In this document: positions 19,007 through 32,700 of the stretch, in pieces
How the letters are laid out: each line of letters begins with the position of its first letter
Numbering within the stretch: the stretch's first letter is position 1
Assembly (NCBI RefSeq): GCF_901000735.1
Contig: NC_081549.1
Location: 4,393,416 to 4,457,415 of the forward strand
DNA length: 64,000 nucleotides
From: Corylus avellana
Lineage: Eukaryota; Streptophyta; Magnoliopsida; Fagales; Betulaceae
Direction of reading: 5' to 3'
The notes under the pieces: model-generated
What the model was told of the DNA's origin: nothing
Seen by the model: only the letters and a program-made list of their open reading frames with translations
Databases searched by the model: none
Position numbers and translations under genes: made by a program

Positions 19007-22000
19007 TTATACTTCTGCTCCACTTATCAATTGTAAGGTGGGATGAAGAGCATCATTATTGCTCACCAAAATTTGATCTGGAATTTTTCCTTTCAAGGAT
19101 TCTGTAGAATTACACAATCCAGATGAAGATCAATGGACCGATGTAAGAAAGCAATAGATTGATAGAAGAAAGTGTGACAATATATCAAAATAAATGTGTC
19201 TGCATACCAAGTTTTTCTTGAATGGTAGCAGCATATTCAGCCCCGACACTTCTTTGAGCAAAGTAGGAAATATCACGATACATTCCATTTGAAGGTTGAA
19301 TTCCTGCACCCTCCATCCATTGCAATACCTGCAAGAATTTTTCTTTTGTCAAATAAAGGAAATTGAAATTTTATGGACCTAGTGTTCATAAGCATTTAAG
19401 TAATATATTGAAACATGAAAGTTTACAGCTGTATGGCTACAGCTGTCCTTGCAAAAACAAGCAAAGAGAAGGATAAAATGTCCTACCACGGTCATGTTCA
19501 TAATGCCCATGAAAGAGCAAGAGGCAATCACTTTTAATCATGAGAAATTACCTGTAAGTCCCCATGATGTAAGATTGGCAATGGTAGAGAAAATACCAAG
19601 AACATGGGCTCATACTGAATCGTTAAAGTCTTAATATTAAATTGCTATAAATTTACTAGCCTCAATGCCAAAGTTAGAGATATTTACCACAATTTAATTC
19701 ATTTTCAGAAATAATTTTTAACTGCTCGGAGTTGTATCACATGCGCTAATGATTTGTATACTACTGCTTCAGTGTTTAAGTAGATATCAGGACTAGCTTC
19801 AGTGTCATTCAAAGACATTAAGACACCTGGCGATGATGCCAATGTGCAATCAAGATAAACCTGGATGCATATCCTTACTGCATAAAGGTAAAAAGAAAAT
19901 AATAACAATATTACATGACGAAACAGAAGTTGATCTATAGGTTACCTCAATATATTTTCTCCAATTTCCGGCAGACAAAAGGTTCTTCAACAAAATAGAA
20001 TAAGTATTGAAATTGACATCAGTACCAGCAGCCACTATCTTGTAGAACAACTGCATGTGTGGGATGGAAAAAAAAAGGATGTATTACAAGACAATAATAT
20101 AATGTATTTACTATCAAAAGTTGCGAGCAGTTCAGCTTACTTATACCAATGTCCAGTAAAATTAAGAGTTGTATATTGCTTAAAATGCTACAAGATTTCA
20201 AGACAGGAGAAATGGATGCATGAATGACAACGTTGTGTGCTTTGCAACATTTACTTGTCATAAGAAAATGAGAGCAGTTTTAGAGAACCTTCATCATAGT
20301 CTCAGTCTTCCCACTTTTTCCGAGAAAATGAAGAAGATGATTCATAACTCCAGCTGAGACTACAGCAAACGAGGGCTCCATGAACTTAATCAGTTCCACT
20401 GCTGTCCTCCAATCTCGTAATCTTCAACCAAAATTCAATATATATATATTTTTTTTTTTAGTTTCATGGCAAATAGGAATATACTGATGAACTTAAGACA
20501 AAAGAAAATGAACTGTCATGCCAGTTAAACTATCATCAAAACAGGCTAAGCAAGAATAATTTTAGAACACACACATATATATAAATACCTAATACAATAA
20601 TGTAGACAAGTCTAAAAACTAAGAACAACCAAACCTATAAAAAGAAGCACGAATAGGGAAAGACAAATTAATGTGCATCTTTACTGTTTTATTCTTCAAG
20701 GCGGAAGGAGAAAACAGATATGGAACTTACAAGCTACAGGCTGAAACCATTTCAAAGAAAATGGCATCACCAAATGGGATTTCTTTTTCCCTCATAATTT
20801 CTGCCAAAACAAGAACTTTGGATGGTTGGCCTCCTTTATTAAAAGCTCTCATCAAGGCTGAACAAGCTATAGTATCAGGTATGAAATTATTTGTTTCCAT
20901 TTCTTGAAATAGTGCACAAGCTTTTTCCCAATTCTCTGACATAAAAAATACCACAAGTTTAGTTTCAGCGGGTCCGGTCAGCGTTGAATCATGTCGATGC
21001 ATAAACATATAATCTCACCTGCAGCATTGTATGCATGTAGCATTGCAGTATATGTAACCACATCAGGACAATAACCAGCCATCTTCATCAAGTTGAACAA
21101 AGACTCTGCTTCTCCGAGTTGGCCCTAAAATTAGGACAAGAAAAAATGAAAAAAGAAAAAAAACAACAGATTTCAGTCATCAATAGTCTACTGGTATTAA
21201 GAGGCTACTCTTGCCAAAACACTTGCCTGTTTGCTGTAGGCACATATCACAGATGCGTAGACCTCTTGAGACACAGGAATTTTTAAGTACATCATTTCAT
21301 CAAGAAAATTAAGTGCCTCAGTATAGTTTGACATCTTACAACAACCACTTATTAACACAGTGTAAGTAACACAATCTGGCATGACTTTCTTTTTCCTCAT
21401 CAATCTATATAAATTTATAGCTTTCTCATATTCCCCCACATTCATATAGCTTCCAATAGCTGAGTTATATGCAACCGTGTTCAACTCGATGCCTCTTTGC
21501 TCAGATGCTGAAAGCACAGCATCAATCTTCACCTTTTGACCACATCGTCCACAGGCAGCCAACAGTGTGCATATAGAGACAATGTTTGGCTGGATCCCAT
21601 CTTGCTCCATCTCACGCAAGGCTTCAACAGCTTCAGCTAACAAACCATTAGATCCATAGGCGTCAATCAGTGCATTGTAGCTGACAAGATTTGGCTTCAG
21701 GTTTTCTCTTTTAATCATGTCAAATACTTCCCTGGCCTTTTTAGGTTTCTGTGATCTTCCATAAGCATTAAGTAACGATGTATACGATACAATATCTGGG
21801 CTGAAACCACTTTGCTTTATCTCATTAAAAACTGATAATGCCTCTTTATCCATCCTATGTGAAGCATATGCAGCTATTAGTGTATTATAAGAAACAATGT
21901 TAGGCTTTAGGCCTTCTCCAAGCATTGTATTGAACACAGCCTTACAATTTTCAATTTTCCCACATACAGAATATAAATGAATGATGCTAGTGAATGTCAC

Positions 22001-25000
22001 AATGTCAGGGTGACATTCAGCTCTCTTCTCCCTCATGGAATTAAAAATATCAATGGCTTTTGCATATTGTCCAAGCTTTACTAGGCAATGTATCACAATA
22101 TTAAGGGTAGTTGTGTCAGGACGGATGTGTGTCCCCTTCATTAGCTCAAAATAAGACAAAGCTTTTGAATATTGAGCCCCATTTTTGTATGCAGATAAAA
22201 CTATATTGTGAGTCACAAGATCAGGCCCAACTCCATTATCGGTCATTTTCTTGCAAACTTTCAAAGCTTCTCTCCAATTTCCACTAGATCCACAAGCATT
22301 GATCAAGTTGTTATATGTTGACCGACTAGGGGGGATCTGCACCCATATGATAAAGTCATTAACATCTGCTATAGATCTTGAATTAAAGGTGAACAAAAAG
22401 TTATTAGCATGCATCTACGTAGATTATATAATAGATCCAAACCAGTTCAAAACCCTTTTTTATAAGTAAAACCAGTCCAAAATCATGAATTGATACAAAA
22501 TATGAAATAGATAAACATATGTAAAATCGATAAAGCTTGACTACTTGGTCTTCTAAATGATATACAAAGGTACTTGTTCCAAAAAGTTTGATTTATACCA
22601 GCATACATTGCACAAGAAAGAAAGAAAGCCATTCAGGGACCTTGATTTTAAAATTTAAAGAAGATACAAACATTAGAATTTGGGATGCACAATTCATGGG
22701 CAATAATCAAAATACTGCCCTAGACATTTACAACAATGAAACCATATTATAGGTTACACCATTTGCAACCCTGAAACCATATTATGAACATAAACTCAAT
22801 GAATGACCATCCTTCAGAGCACCAATAAGATTCACATAATCTTCTCTTCTACTTGCTATAACCAAAATATAAGAAGAATACTACAAAATCCATAAAATTC
22901 AAAAATAAGACCATACTAATCACAGTTACAGTTTTAGTAAAAAAAGCCAAAATGATATATGTCTTAATAATAATATGTGATACTATGTGGAAGATGGTGC
23001 CTACGTGCCTTTTATGGTATTTATGGAAGGAAAAGAATGACTAAAGTCTTGAGGACTGGGAGGACAACAGAGGAGATTAAGTCATTATTCTTCAAAACTT
23101 TGTATCTCTGGACCATTGCTTATATGTCTCATGTGATGATTAGTTATTGTGATTTCTGGTTCTTTTTGCTCCTTCTAGCTAGGAGCTTCCTCTTGTATAC
23201 TTCTTATGTACTTAGAAGCGCCTTATGCTTTCAAAGATATGTGCCGATTACTTACCCAAAAAAATGACTTTGCAAACTTATCTCACCATATACATTTGGG
23301 CATTCAAAGGAAAAGAAGGCTGCTCACATCTAATTAGACCCACTAAGATTGACTAGAGAAGAAGAATACAAATACACACAGCAGCACGGAGCATGTCTTC
23401 CATGATATTCATCGCCCAACGCCATTGACCTGCTCGTCCATGTGCATTGATAAGAGCATTGTACGTCTCAGCATCAGCCTTGCACCTAGCAAGAAAGGAA
23501 ATAATACGTCACCATGACTTAAAGCAAGAAATCCAAGATTAGTGATGGGACAAACTTATCTAACTTAAATCTAGACCGTTTGCCTACAAATATCAATGCC
23601 AATTCATGAATTTCGCAGCCTTGACAAAGATGATACTGAGAAAAAATTCATTGTGGCAATAATACTTGTCACCACACATATATGGTATCTGTCTCATGAT
23701 TGAAAAACATATTCATGAACAAGCACACAGTATACTTCAGATGGGAACTAACACACACTGGAAAGTATATAATGTCCTTTTCAAAATGGTAGAGGGGTGT
23801 GATAACTGTCTATTGATTGGCATACCATCAGTCAAAGCCATGCATCTCCAAACCATGACAACATGGAAAACTAAACAGAAATAACCAAGTTCATGACTCT
23901 TAACAAAAACACCAGGTAGCCAGAAGATACACAAGATACAAAAACAAAGAGCATACCTCCACTCTTGCATCTCAAAAAACAAACCACGAGCCTGATCTGT
24001 CCAATTATGCCTAGCATGTAACCTGATTATCATATTGTAAATATCATTCTGAGCACAGTAATTCTTTTGATTTTTCATCCACCGGAAAACTTGAATGCTT
24101 TGCTGAATGGAACCCGTTTGTGTTATCTCCTACAACAAAGCAAAATATGCAATGAGGGATTTTCTAGCTTCCTGAGAATAATACTTGTTACAATCCCAGT
24201 GCACAAATGCATTCACATATATACATCAAGTTTTTCATTTTCCTACCACAAAAATTCCAATAAACTTTTTAAAATTTTGACACTGTTTCAATCTACTACT
24301 AACCCCGAAAACCAATGATTAGAGTTTTCATCACATTTCCTGTATAGAAGTTCATCCAATAAACATGTTTTACCCAAAACACAAAGGCCCATCACATTCC
24401 TTCCCATATTTATTGCCAACTTCACCACTCAAATCCATTTCACATACAAATACATCCAAATCTAATTCAGTTTTACCGATACATACCTCCCACATCACTT
24501 CAACTAGCAATACAATTACCAAATAAACCAAAAGTTTACCACTACCCGCCAAAATTCTCAAAACAACCCAAAAGAATTGCACCATCGAGTAAGAGATAGA
24601 GAGTGTAAATTCCGCATTACCCTTATTAGAACTGAGAAATTCTTCCTGGCGAACCGGCCGACCCACCGGTTCAACAAACCGTCGATATCGTCCCGGTGGT
24701 CGAGCTTCAAGATTTTGTCGACCACCTCCGAGACCGTCCAGTCCTTCTGGGACCGGTCGCCCTGGACTCGGAGCCGGTAGCGCCTCGGTATATCTGCCTT
24801 CCGGAGGCCAGAAACCCGAGTGGAGACCTCGTGCTTGCCCTTGTCATAGTCCACCAATACTTGTTTCTTCTCTTTGAATGCGGAATCGTTCTTGGGCTTT
24901 TTGCAGAGGATTAGCGTTTTGGAGCGAGTGGAATACGACTTGGGACGAATTGGCTCGGGCGCGTGGGTGAGTTTGTGGAGGGCTGGATTGGGTATGGTCG

Positions 25001-25004
25001 CCAT
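19007..25004 (-). CDS. EMB2654: Pentatricopeptide repeat protein, orthologue of EMB2654 (At2g41720)
   Basis: Ten exons join in frame to about 845 residues: 25004-24621, 24129-23957, 23485-23380, 22336-21227, 21124-21019, 20935-20731, 20421-20289, 20050-19946, 19328-19208, 19101-19007. The start is the ATG at 25004 (MATIPNPALHK); an in-frame ATG seven codons upstream is less likely because the relative starts at MAT. The N-terminus is Ser/Arg/Lys-rich, like a plastid transit peptide. Some 15 PPR motifs follow, most of them in exon 4 (STYNNLINACGSSGNW, PDIVSYTSLLNAYGRS, PNLVSYNALIDAYGSNG). In Arabidopsis this protein is needed for trans-splicing of chloroplast rps12 and for embryo development. 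The exon 4 to 5 junction needs a GC donor (CAG/gcaagt at 21227-21226). All other introns are GT-AG. Assignment is from recognised sequence; length is close to the usual 820 residues. Confidence 0.93.
21225..21227 (-). other. Non-canonical GC splice donor in the PPR gene
   Basis: Exon 4 ends AGC AAA CAG and the intron begins gcaagt, the classical strong GC-AG donor. Exon 5 continues GGC CAA CTC GGA GAA, matching the family's SKQGQ..EAES. Using the GT a few bases downstream would shift the frame. Confidence 0.85.
22975..23270 (+). mobile_element. 5'-truncated LINE 3' end inside a PPR gene intron
   Basis: It lies in the intron between PPR exons 3 and 4, in the opposite orientation to the gene. 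The translation shows degenerate zf-RVT-terminal peptide (TEEIKSLFFKTLYLWTIAYMSH). It ends with the LINE 3' motif gattacttacccaaaaaaa. The same 3' end is seen at 40300-40610. Confidence 0.7.
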
Positions 25005-25247
25005 TGATGAAGAGCGAGAGAGCAAAAGAGAGAGAGGGAGGGGGTTTTGACAGTTGGGGAGCGTAGGGAGTTTTAGCGGATAAACCCCTTCAACAAGTGC
25101 TTTTCCTGCAAGACTGCAACCAACGAACCGTTGGTGGTTAGAGTAATAGGAAAGAAAAATTAAATTATGGACCGAGAAGTGAAAAATTGATAAGATATTT
25201 TTTCCTTTTTTAATTTTTTAAACAAAAACTTCAATACACAAAGATTT

Positions 25248-25359
25248 GTCCCCAAGAGGTAGTTCAATCGGCTAGGACCACGCCTAATGAAGCGATGGTC
25301 ACTAGTTCGAATTCCTCTCCCCCTCTCTTGTGTGGACATGTAAAAAAAAAATAATAATA
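25248..25359 (+). mobile_element. tRNA-derived SINE
   Basis: It starts gtccccaagaggtag, with an A-box-like ggtagttcaatcggcta and a B-box-like agttcgaattcc, then ends tgtgtggacatg plus an A-rich tail. An exact 8-bp repeat AAAGATTT flanks it (25240-25247, 25360-25367). It lies upstream of the PPR gene start in intergenic DNA. The internal promoter is RNA polymerase III type by family. Confidence 0.85.
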
Positions 25360-25367
25360 AAAGATTT

Positions 25368-26708
25368 AAAATAATTTCATCTTTATATCACATCAAAACA
25401 TTTTTTAACAGTAGTTTGATCCACTCCGCTTTTAGGGGTTAGCGTGAGCCAAAATATCTTTAGGCATTATCTGATTATCATATGAAAATTGATTTTTTTT
25501 TTTTTTTCTTAATAAACTTAGGTAAAAACTACTGTTATGAAAAACTTTTAAGTCTAATTTACCCGCTAAGGATTAGAAAAGTTGACCTCAATAAGACAAT
25601 AAGAGTTGGTGCAAAGAGTTGCTACATGGTACATTAGTTAACGTGACGTGTTTTAAGTAATTTACATGAGTAATACTATACATAAGACTTATATCCCATT
25701 TTTATTTTTCAAAGATGATGTAATTTTTAAAATTATCATTGAATCAAAATTCAATAGTGATTTACCTTAAATCCAATGTTCTTCCATCAAAGGGCTTCCA
25801 AACAAGCGACTGGTGCAAGTCCCAACTTCATCCTTACCCACCTCACCAGCCTCATACAAGGGGATGTTTATGAGCAACAACAATATTTTCAACATGCTCA
25901 GAAAATAAAAAAGAACAAACCAATATATTTGACAGACTCCCAACCAATCGCGGCTATCATCCAATTAAGAGCCTTCCATATCCTCTCATTTTTTAAAGTA
26001 ATTTTAGCGACTTTCCATAGATTTTCCTTAAATTTAAAATTTAAAAAAAAAAAAGAAAAAAAAAAGCTACTCTTTCTTTTCCTATTCAAATACACTTCAC
26101 AATAACTTCTCTTATCATTTATTTATTTATTTTTTTCAAATCAATGCTAAGAAAAAGCCTTTTATTTTTTTATTTTTAAAAGGAAAAAAAAACAAAAAAA
26201 AAGAGAGAATATGGACAGTTTTCCTCCAAACGGGTCCATAAAAATAACTATATTTATTGAGCATGTAAAAATCACATGTTTTTTTAATAGGAACAAAATT
26301 GAAATAAAATTTTATGAAAAAATCACAAGTAGATTATATGCAATAGGAGGTACATATATTGTACATAACATGTAGATTAATAGCAAACATGTGCTCTTGT
26401 AGACCATTAAACAAGATATATATACATAGTTATGCCTTCCCAGTCATATCTATGCAGAGCAAAGCCTTCTATCCGACCATAGCACCAATAGTTATTGAGA
26501 ATTAAGCACACCTAATAAAACCAACACACCACACACAGTTTTTTTATCTCTGCAGGTTTGTGAGAAAACGACTTCCGGGCAAAAATGTTAATGGCTTCCT
26601 CTTCTCTTCATGAACATCTATCACTTCAGTAGTATAAGGTGAGTACCAAATTCTTATCATGCTTTATAGAAGCGATTGATATTCAGACTTGTGCATAATG
26701 ATTGTTAC
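25368..26708. other. Intergenic DNA between the PPR and RRP12 genes
   Basis: AT-rich sequence with A/T homopolymer runs and no gene. The downstream end of RRP12 (3'UTR) probably occupies the last few hundred bases before 26709. Confidence 0.5.
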
Positions 26709-29700
26709 TCATTTATTAATTTTCTGTTGTTTCCTTCCTACCTTCTTGTGTTTGCGTAATTTGGAAGCATTAGAAGGTGTATGAACTGCTACTTCATCTT
26801 TCTTGCCCATATTTGTCTGCTCCATTGACTTTCTCTTTTCACCGCTTTTAGGACCTGTGTTGTAATTCCTGTTGCCCTTATTTCGTCTTCCTTCTGACCG
26901 ACCATTCATTGATTTTTCGTTATTAGAATGCTTAGTTCTGTTAGCTGATCTTAAAGCACCACCATTAGCATTGGATGAGTGAGACTCGTTTGAAATAGAG
27001 GAGCGCACATTATTTTTCTTCTCCCTCTTTGTCTTCCTTTGTTCTTCTGAACCATTTTCCTCTGACGGAGAACCAAATTTTTTGCGTTTCTTCTCAGGCC
27101 TAAAGACAATAAATAAAGTTAAATAATTAATCTCCAGAGCAAAGAGATGATGAGATCTAAACACAGAATAGGTCAAGATATAAAATTTTGAGTCATACAT
27201 GGAATCAGAAGCCTTGGCAGATGAATAATCGTGGATCATATCCATATCGCCAGTGCCAGTTTCTTTGGAACTTGTTTTGTTACGGCGGTTCTGCAATAAG
27301 ATAAATATGAAAACAAGATTTTCCATCACATAAGGACTATGATTCTTCATCATTTACACTTGAATGAACTCCCAAAAAAACACCAAACAAATATAAGTCA
27401 CAAAGGGACATTAGATTCCATATGTTTAAGCCAACAGTGGTCATTCATCAAGGGAAAACAAATATAGTGTTTATTTCGCGAGTTTCATCTATATGGATAT
27501 TACTCAGAGAAAATGACACAATAAGACACCAAACGGATAAGAGAGTACAAGAGAAAAGAGATGAAATATAGACAATCGGGTAAAATAAGAGAATGAAGGA
27601 TAATAATGAGATAGATAAACTAGTAAACTACAGCTAGTTGATGCATAACTTTCATAACAAAATAAGAATAACTTTCATAACAGATTAGCTATGTTTTGTC
27701 ACCAACAACTTCTAGAAGTACAGATTTCAACAGTTTAGAATTTTTTCTTTGGGGGTGTCCTCTCTCTAAATTTGAAATAAACTAAATCTAAAATAAGATG
27801 AGAGTACACAGAAAATGAAAGAATTACCTCGAAGACAGTCTTGAGAAAACTCTTATATTTCTCTGGAGTTACTAACTCAACTGCTGCACAACCACACTTC
27901 CGTATCAGTATCTCCATTATGACAGAGACCTGTAGATTAAATGAAAATGCATATGATGAAGATTTTCAAGACAGTAAACTCTCTCTCTCTCTCTCTCTCT
28001 CATAGATTAAATGAACATGCATATGAAGATTTTCAAGACAGTAAATTCTCTCTCTCCCCAGCTCACACACAAATGTATATTTATTTATATTGATAAGTAA
28101 ACAAATTGATAGGTATATAAGACGAATAAGAGCTCAATGCCAAATTTGTACGTACTTTTAATCTAAAATGATGTCTGGAGACAGATGACCATCGGAGTAC
28201 TTCATTGACAATATCGGAAAGAAGACTCCGCAGATCTCTGGCTTGTAAGCAGGACACTAATACTTTCACAAAGCCCAAAACAGCCTGTTAAATACGCAAT
28301 CATCTCATTAGCTTCAAAAGAAACACAGAACCAACACTCTAAATCAGGAGCAACTGAGTAAGTAATACACACTTTTATAACTTCCACAGCTTTGGTATGC
28401 AGCAAAGATAAAAGAGAGGGCACAAGATCAGGCATTGAAAGACAGATATCTGCATCTTTATATACCAACACTGACAAGGCGGATACTGCTCCACTCTTTA
28501 TTTGAGGAGACGAGCCAGAAAAATAGCCCATTATCTGAATGTTGTAAAATCATTAGATATTAAATAAGAAAGCAACTGTGGATCTAATGATATACCAAAG
28601 GATCGATAGTTAAACCATCACAGAAAATCAAACTAAGTACAATCACTTATGCCCTTACCATGGTAATCAGTTTATGATATGGTGGATCAGATACCCCTGG
28701 TGAGTCTCTCAAACTGGAACTTATCTCAAGGAGCACATCATAAGCAGCTTTTCTAGCTTCTTCATTGCCCTATATGTTAAGAAACACGCACATTATTATT
28801 AGTCCACCAGTCTCTTGCATCATGAAGTCAATAAGTAATGTTGAAACCAAATAAAAGTAATAAGAAAGAATGGCAACTGATATTTCATATCCTATAACAA
28901 TGAAACATATGTGCTAACGGCACAAGAAATTTCAGAAGGCTCAATACGACATCACTTACTGAAAACAGTTGACCACAGAAAAGCTGGGCTCACTCAAGTC
29001 AAAGAGCAGGCACAACATAATAAGAAAAACAGATTGTACTCTTTCTTTTTTTAATGAATAATAATATTATTGAAAGAAGAGGGCAAAGCCCTCGTACACA
29101 GAGTATACAAGACAGCCAAATACCCTAAACACTACTACAATCGAAAAAAACAAATCAAGTCTACCAGATTGTACTCTTTTCCCCACCAGGCACAGCAAGA
29201 CACAAACAAAAGGGAAAAAAAAAAGGAAGTATAAAAAGGTACAAGGAGGATACTAGTACAGACCTACCATCACAAACTTTCAACTTATTTAAGTTAGCAT
29301 CCCCAGAAGTCACAAGAAAACAATTAATCAAATGAGAGCTATTAATACTTGGGGACGTCTGAAGAGGATGCAGAAACTTCAAATTTCATAATCCTACCAC
29401 TAATGGACCTCTACACATTTTCTACTGATTTGCATTGTTACTGGAAAATAATATTTGTCTGCAGGGATTCAAGCTTGCGGTCAGAAATGCACTTCAAACA
29501 GATTACAAATTTTAGTGGAAGAAGGCTTCCCTTGATAGTTATATCTACTTCAAATGCCACTCTAGTGGCAAGTGGCAACTAGGCTTCCACTGATGTATTG
29601 TAAGAAATCCAAAGAAAGAAGTTGGCGGTTTTAAATCAAGTCAGTGATTTCATCATTCCAAATAACTTTAATGCTATAGTGGCAAAGGAAGAATCCTTGT

Positions 29701-32700
29701 TATCAACCTGGTTGCTTCCATTGATTTGAGAATTTCTATAATATGATACTCCCAGACTTGAGGCCTAGTTCCACCCCCCTACCCCACATTGAGAGGAGAA
29801 TGATGGAATCATTGAAGAAAGATCAAGTTTCTGTGATTAAAATAATCTTAAGTTTTGACAACTACAAGCTTGTCATGTGTGGGATCCTGTAACATCGGAT
29901 TCAGGCGATTTTGAAGGTCAGCTCCATAGGAGTCTATGGTTAAATCAGTTTTTAACTTGAGTTTTCATTTCATGCCTAATGGTTAGTTTTATAATGAGAG
30001 GCAGATCTGTAATTTTATGCAACTCCTAAAAAATTAAGGATATTTATGTAATTAAGTTTAGCCTAGAAACTTATAGGATTTTCCAAGTTTTTTGGGTTAA
30101 TTTTCTTTGAGTTTAACCGAGGTGCACTTGCGGAAAACTCCTTGCTGAGAGCCTATGCACCCTCGAGATTAGTTAGAGTGAAGCTCCAGATACCCGGTGC
30201 CAAATCAAAAAAAAAAAAAAAATCTTTGAATATTCACGTAAGATTGCCTAGTGTGTTTCTCTATTCTTCTCCTTCTGTGCACGCTGGTACTGTTAACAGG
30301 TAATCTTCAGAGACCCCAAACAGTCACAAGTTTTTCTCTTTCTTCTCTTTTCCGTGACCCCAAATGAGGCCCTTCTCCTTACTTATTGAATCTCTATCAA
30401 ATAGCTACTGCATAACCAGCCAAAGCAGCCATAAAATCCCAAACACAGCTGCTGTCCAGAGTTTTCCTACAACCTCTTTTTTTTTTTTGATAAGTAGTTT
30501 TCCTACAACCTCTTTGCTTCAAGAAACAGCATTCTTGCCCATATTCCCCATTGCCTCAGAACCCTAATCAATCTTTGAATTCTAATACTCTCTTCTGAAA
30601 TTCAAAACCCCAGAACCACAAAATTCTCGTAACCCCAAGCCCACCTCAAGCACACACAACATATTCCCTATGTATGTCCTATTTCACATTTTGCAGGCCA
30701 TTTCAGAATCCACCAATAGTAGGATAATGGCAGTAAATGGCCATTTTGCCATTCTAATTGATTATGAGTTTAAACAGGAAACTTAGCCTAAAAAAAGTTA
30801 AAGGACCGAACAGTGCAAGATGTGTATAGGATAGACATCTCCTTATGTACATGGGTCAGCCCAAAATTGAGGAAGAGCTTTCCCACTAGTCGTTCGGCTT
30901 TAGATGTAATCTTAAGAAACTCTTGATGACAATTTGAGAGAGAGCGAGAGTCTCAACTGGCTCTAAATAAAAAGTTGGGGTAAAGCACAGTCAAAACATC
31001 AACCTTCTTGAAAAAGTAGTTTTTTTACCTCCTTTAATGTGAGTATAATCTCATTCAGAAAAAGAAAAGCCTTTGTATTCTCTTCCTCCAAGCTCATCTG
31101 CACAGATTTAAACAGGTTCAACAAGAAATCAGTTGAAGAAACTCAAAAGCCATCTTGTACAAAGAAGATGCTGTTTCACATATATGGCGAAAGTTAGATG
31201 TCTGTAGGGAACCAACAAATTATAAATAATGTGCCACATAAGCTGAAACCATGGAATTGCTTAATGTGTCAAGAAAGCAAAGATTTTTACCAACTCCTCC
31301 ATGTAGACCATGATTAAAACCAAGACCATAGGTCCACAAGATATGTGTGCAATTTCTCAGACTAAAAGCAACTGCTTTAATCTACACATATATAAATCAA
31401 GCTGATGTATTTGACATAATATTCAACCATGATACTGTTAAGCCATGTCCTCCCCCCTTCCCCCCGGGCCCCCCAAAGAGTACCAACCCAAAATAAGGAA
31501 GAAAACCATAAAGGGTGCCAAATAACCTCACAATATGGCTTATCATTCAACTAAAGACTCGGAAAATATAGAATTGGTGAAGCCAACACCAAAAGTTGGG
31601 ATATAAACCTCTATTGTGGTTTTGCTATTAGCGAATCTCAGCAATAACTTGTTCTGATTGTACATATTGATCATTTTGCATACAGACTCACATGGATAAA
31701 ATATAGAAGTACAAAATCCTTTCAACCATTGCTGTAAATACTTACTGTTCTGACCATTGGTATAAAGAGAAATGGGGAAGAGGGGTTGTTATGTTTTTTT
31801 TTTTTAACGAATAAAGAGGTTGTTCTGTAATAATGATAGTGTTTACAAGTGAAAAAGTATTAGCAATATGAGTAATTCTGGCAAGTTTCGGAGGCTTCAC
31901 ATTACTGTTGATATTGTTGTTATATTTGAAGCAAATAAATCAGTACAGGCACATGTAAAGTTACTTTTGTTGCATGCATTACAGTCTCTGATAGCTCATC
32001 TTGATTGAAAGAGGCCACTAAAAGACCTTTACTTCCTTCCCAACCAATACACTTGTCTTACCATAATGGTGATGGCTGCTGCTACCCTTGAGTAGTTACA
32101 TAAGATGCATCCATAAGAAAGTCCAAAAAATTTGAAAATTGATTGGGTATATCGTATCGGTTCTAAGATTCACTAAATAAGATAGAGAAAAATATTTAAA
32201 TCTAACATATAAAAAATTGTTTTTTTATTTGACAAGTTTAAACTTAATATAAAAAATTTACAGGGTAGTAAAAAGAGAGAAAAACAGGAAACCGAAGCTA
32301 GAAAGAATATCAAGGCAGCTCTTGAAACCCGTGGAGAAAATTCAGCCCTAATATACAGTGAAGTGACCAAACAACTTTCTAATAAAAAAATAAAGTGCCC
32401 TTTACTACTATTCGCAGAACAATTATACAATTACCACATGCTAAAAGTTAAGGGTCCATTTGTCTTAATGTAAAATGTTTTCTGGACATTTTAATTTGAA
32501 AACGTTTTCCAGGAAAACTACTAATTTTTTGATGTTTGATTGTCAATCTGAAAATGTTTTCCAGAAAACATTTTTTGCAGGTAGGGGTAGCTCTGTTGGG
32601 GTTGGTATCAGCGTGAAAGGGCAGGTGTCTGGGGTATGTAGTGGTGTTGGACCGTTGGTGATCCCTGGGAGTACGGGTTTGAAGAAATAATCTGTGGACA

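Noticed and set aside
19705..19908. Extra coding exon in the PPR gene (VYLDCTLASSPGVL..)
   Set aside because: Direct joining of exons 8 and 9 matches the family without a gap and keeps phase; this sequence is intronic.
23666..24078. Independent genes opposite the PPR exon
   Set aside because: These frames overlap PPR exon 2 and introns; the minus frame is simply the exon extended into its intron.
32475..32690. Small protein gene in RRP12 intron 11
   Set aside because: It lies inside a probable MITE with reiterated short repeats; no domain or splice context.
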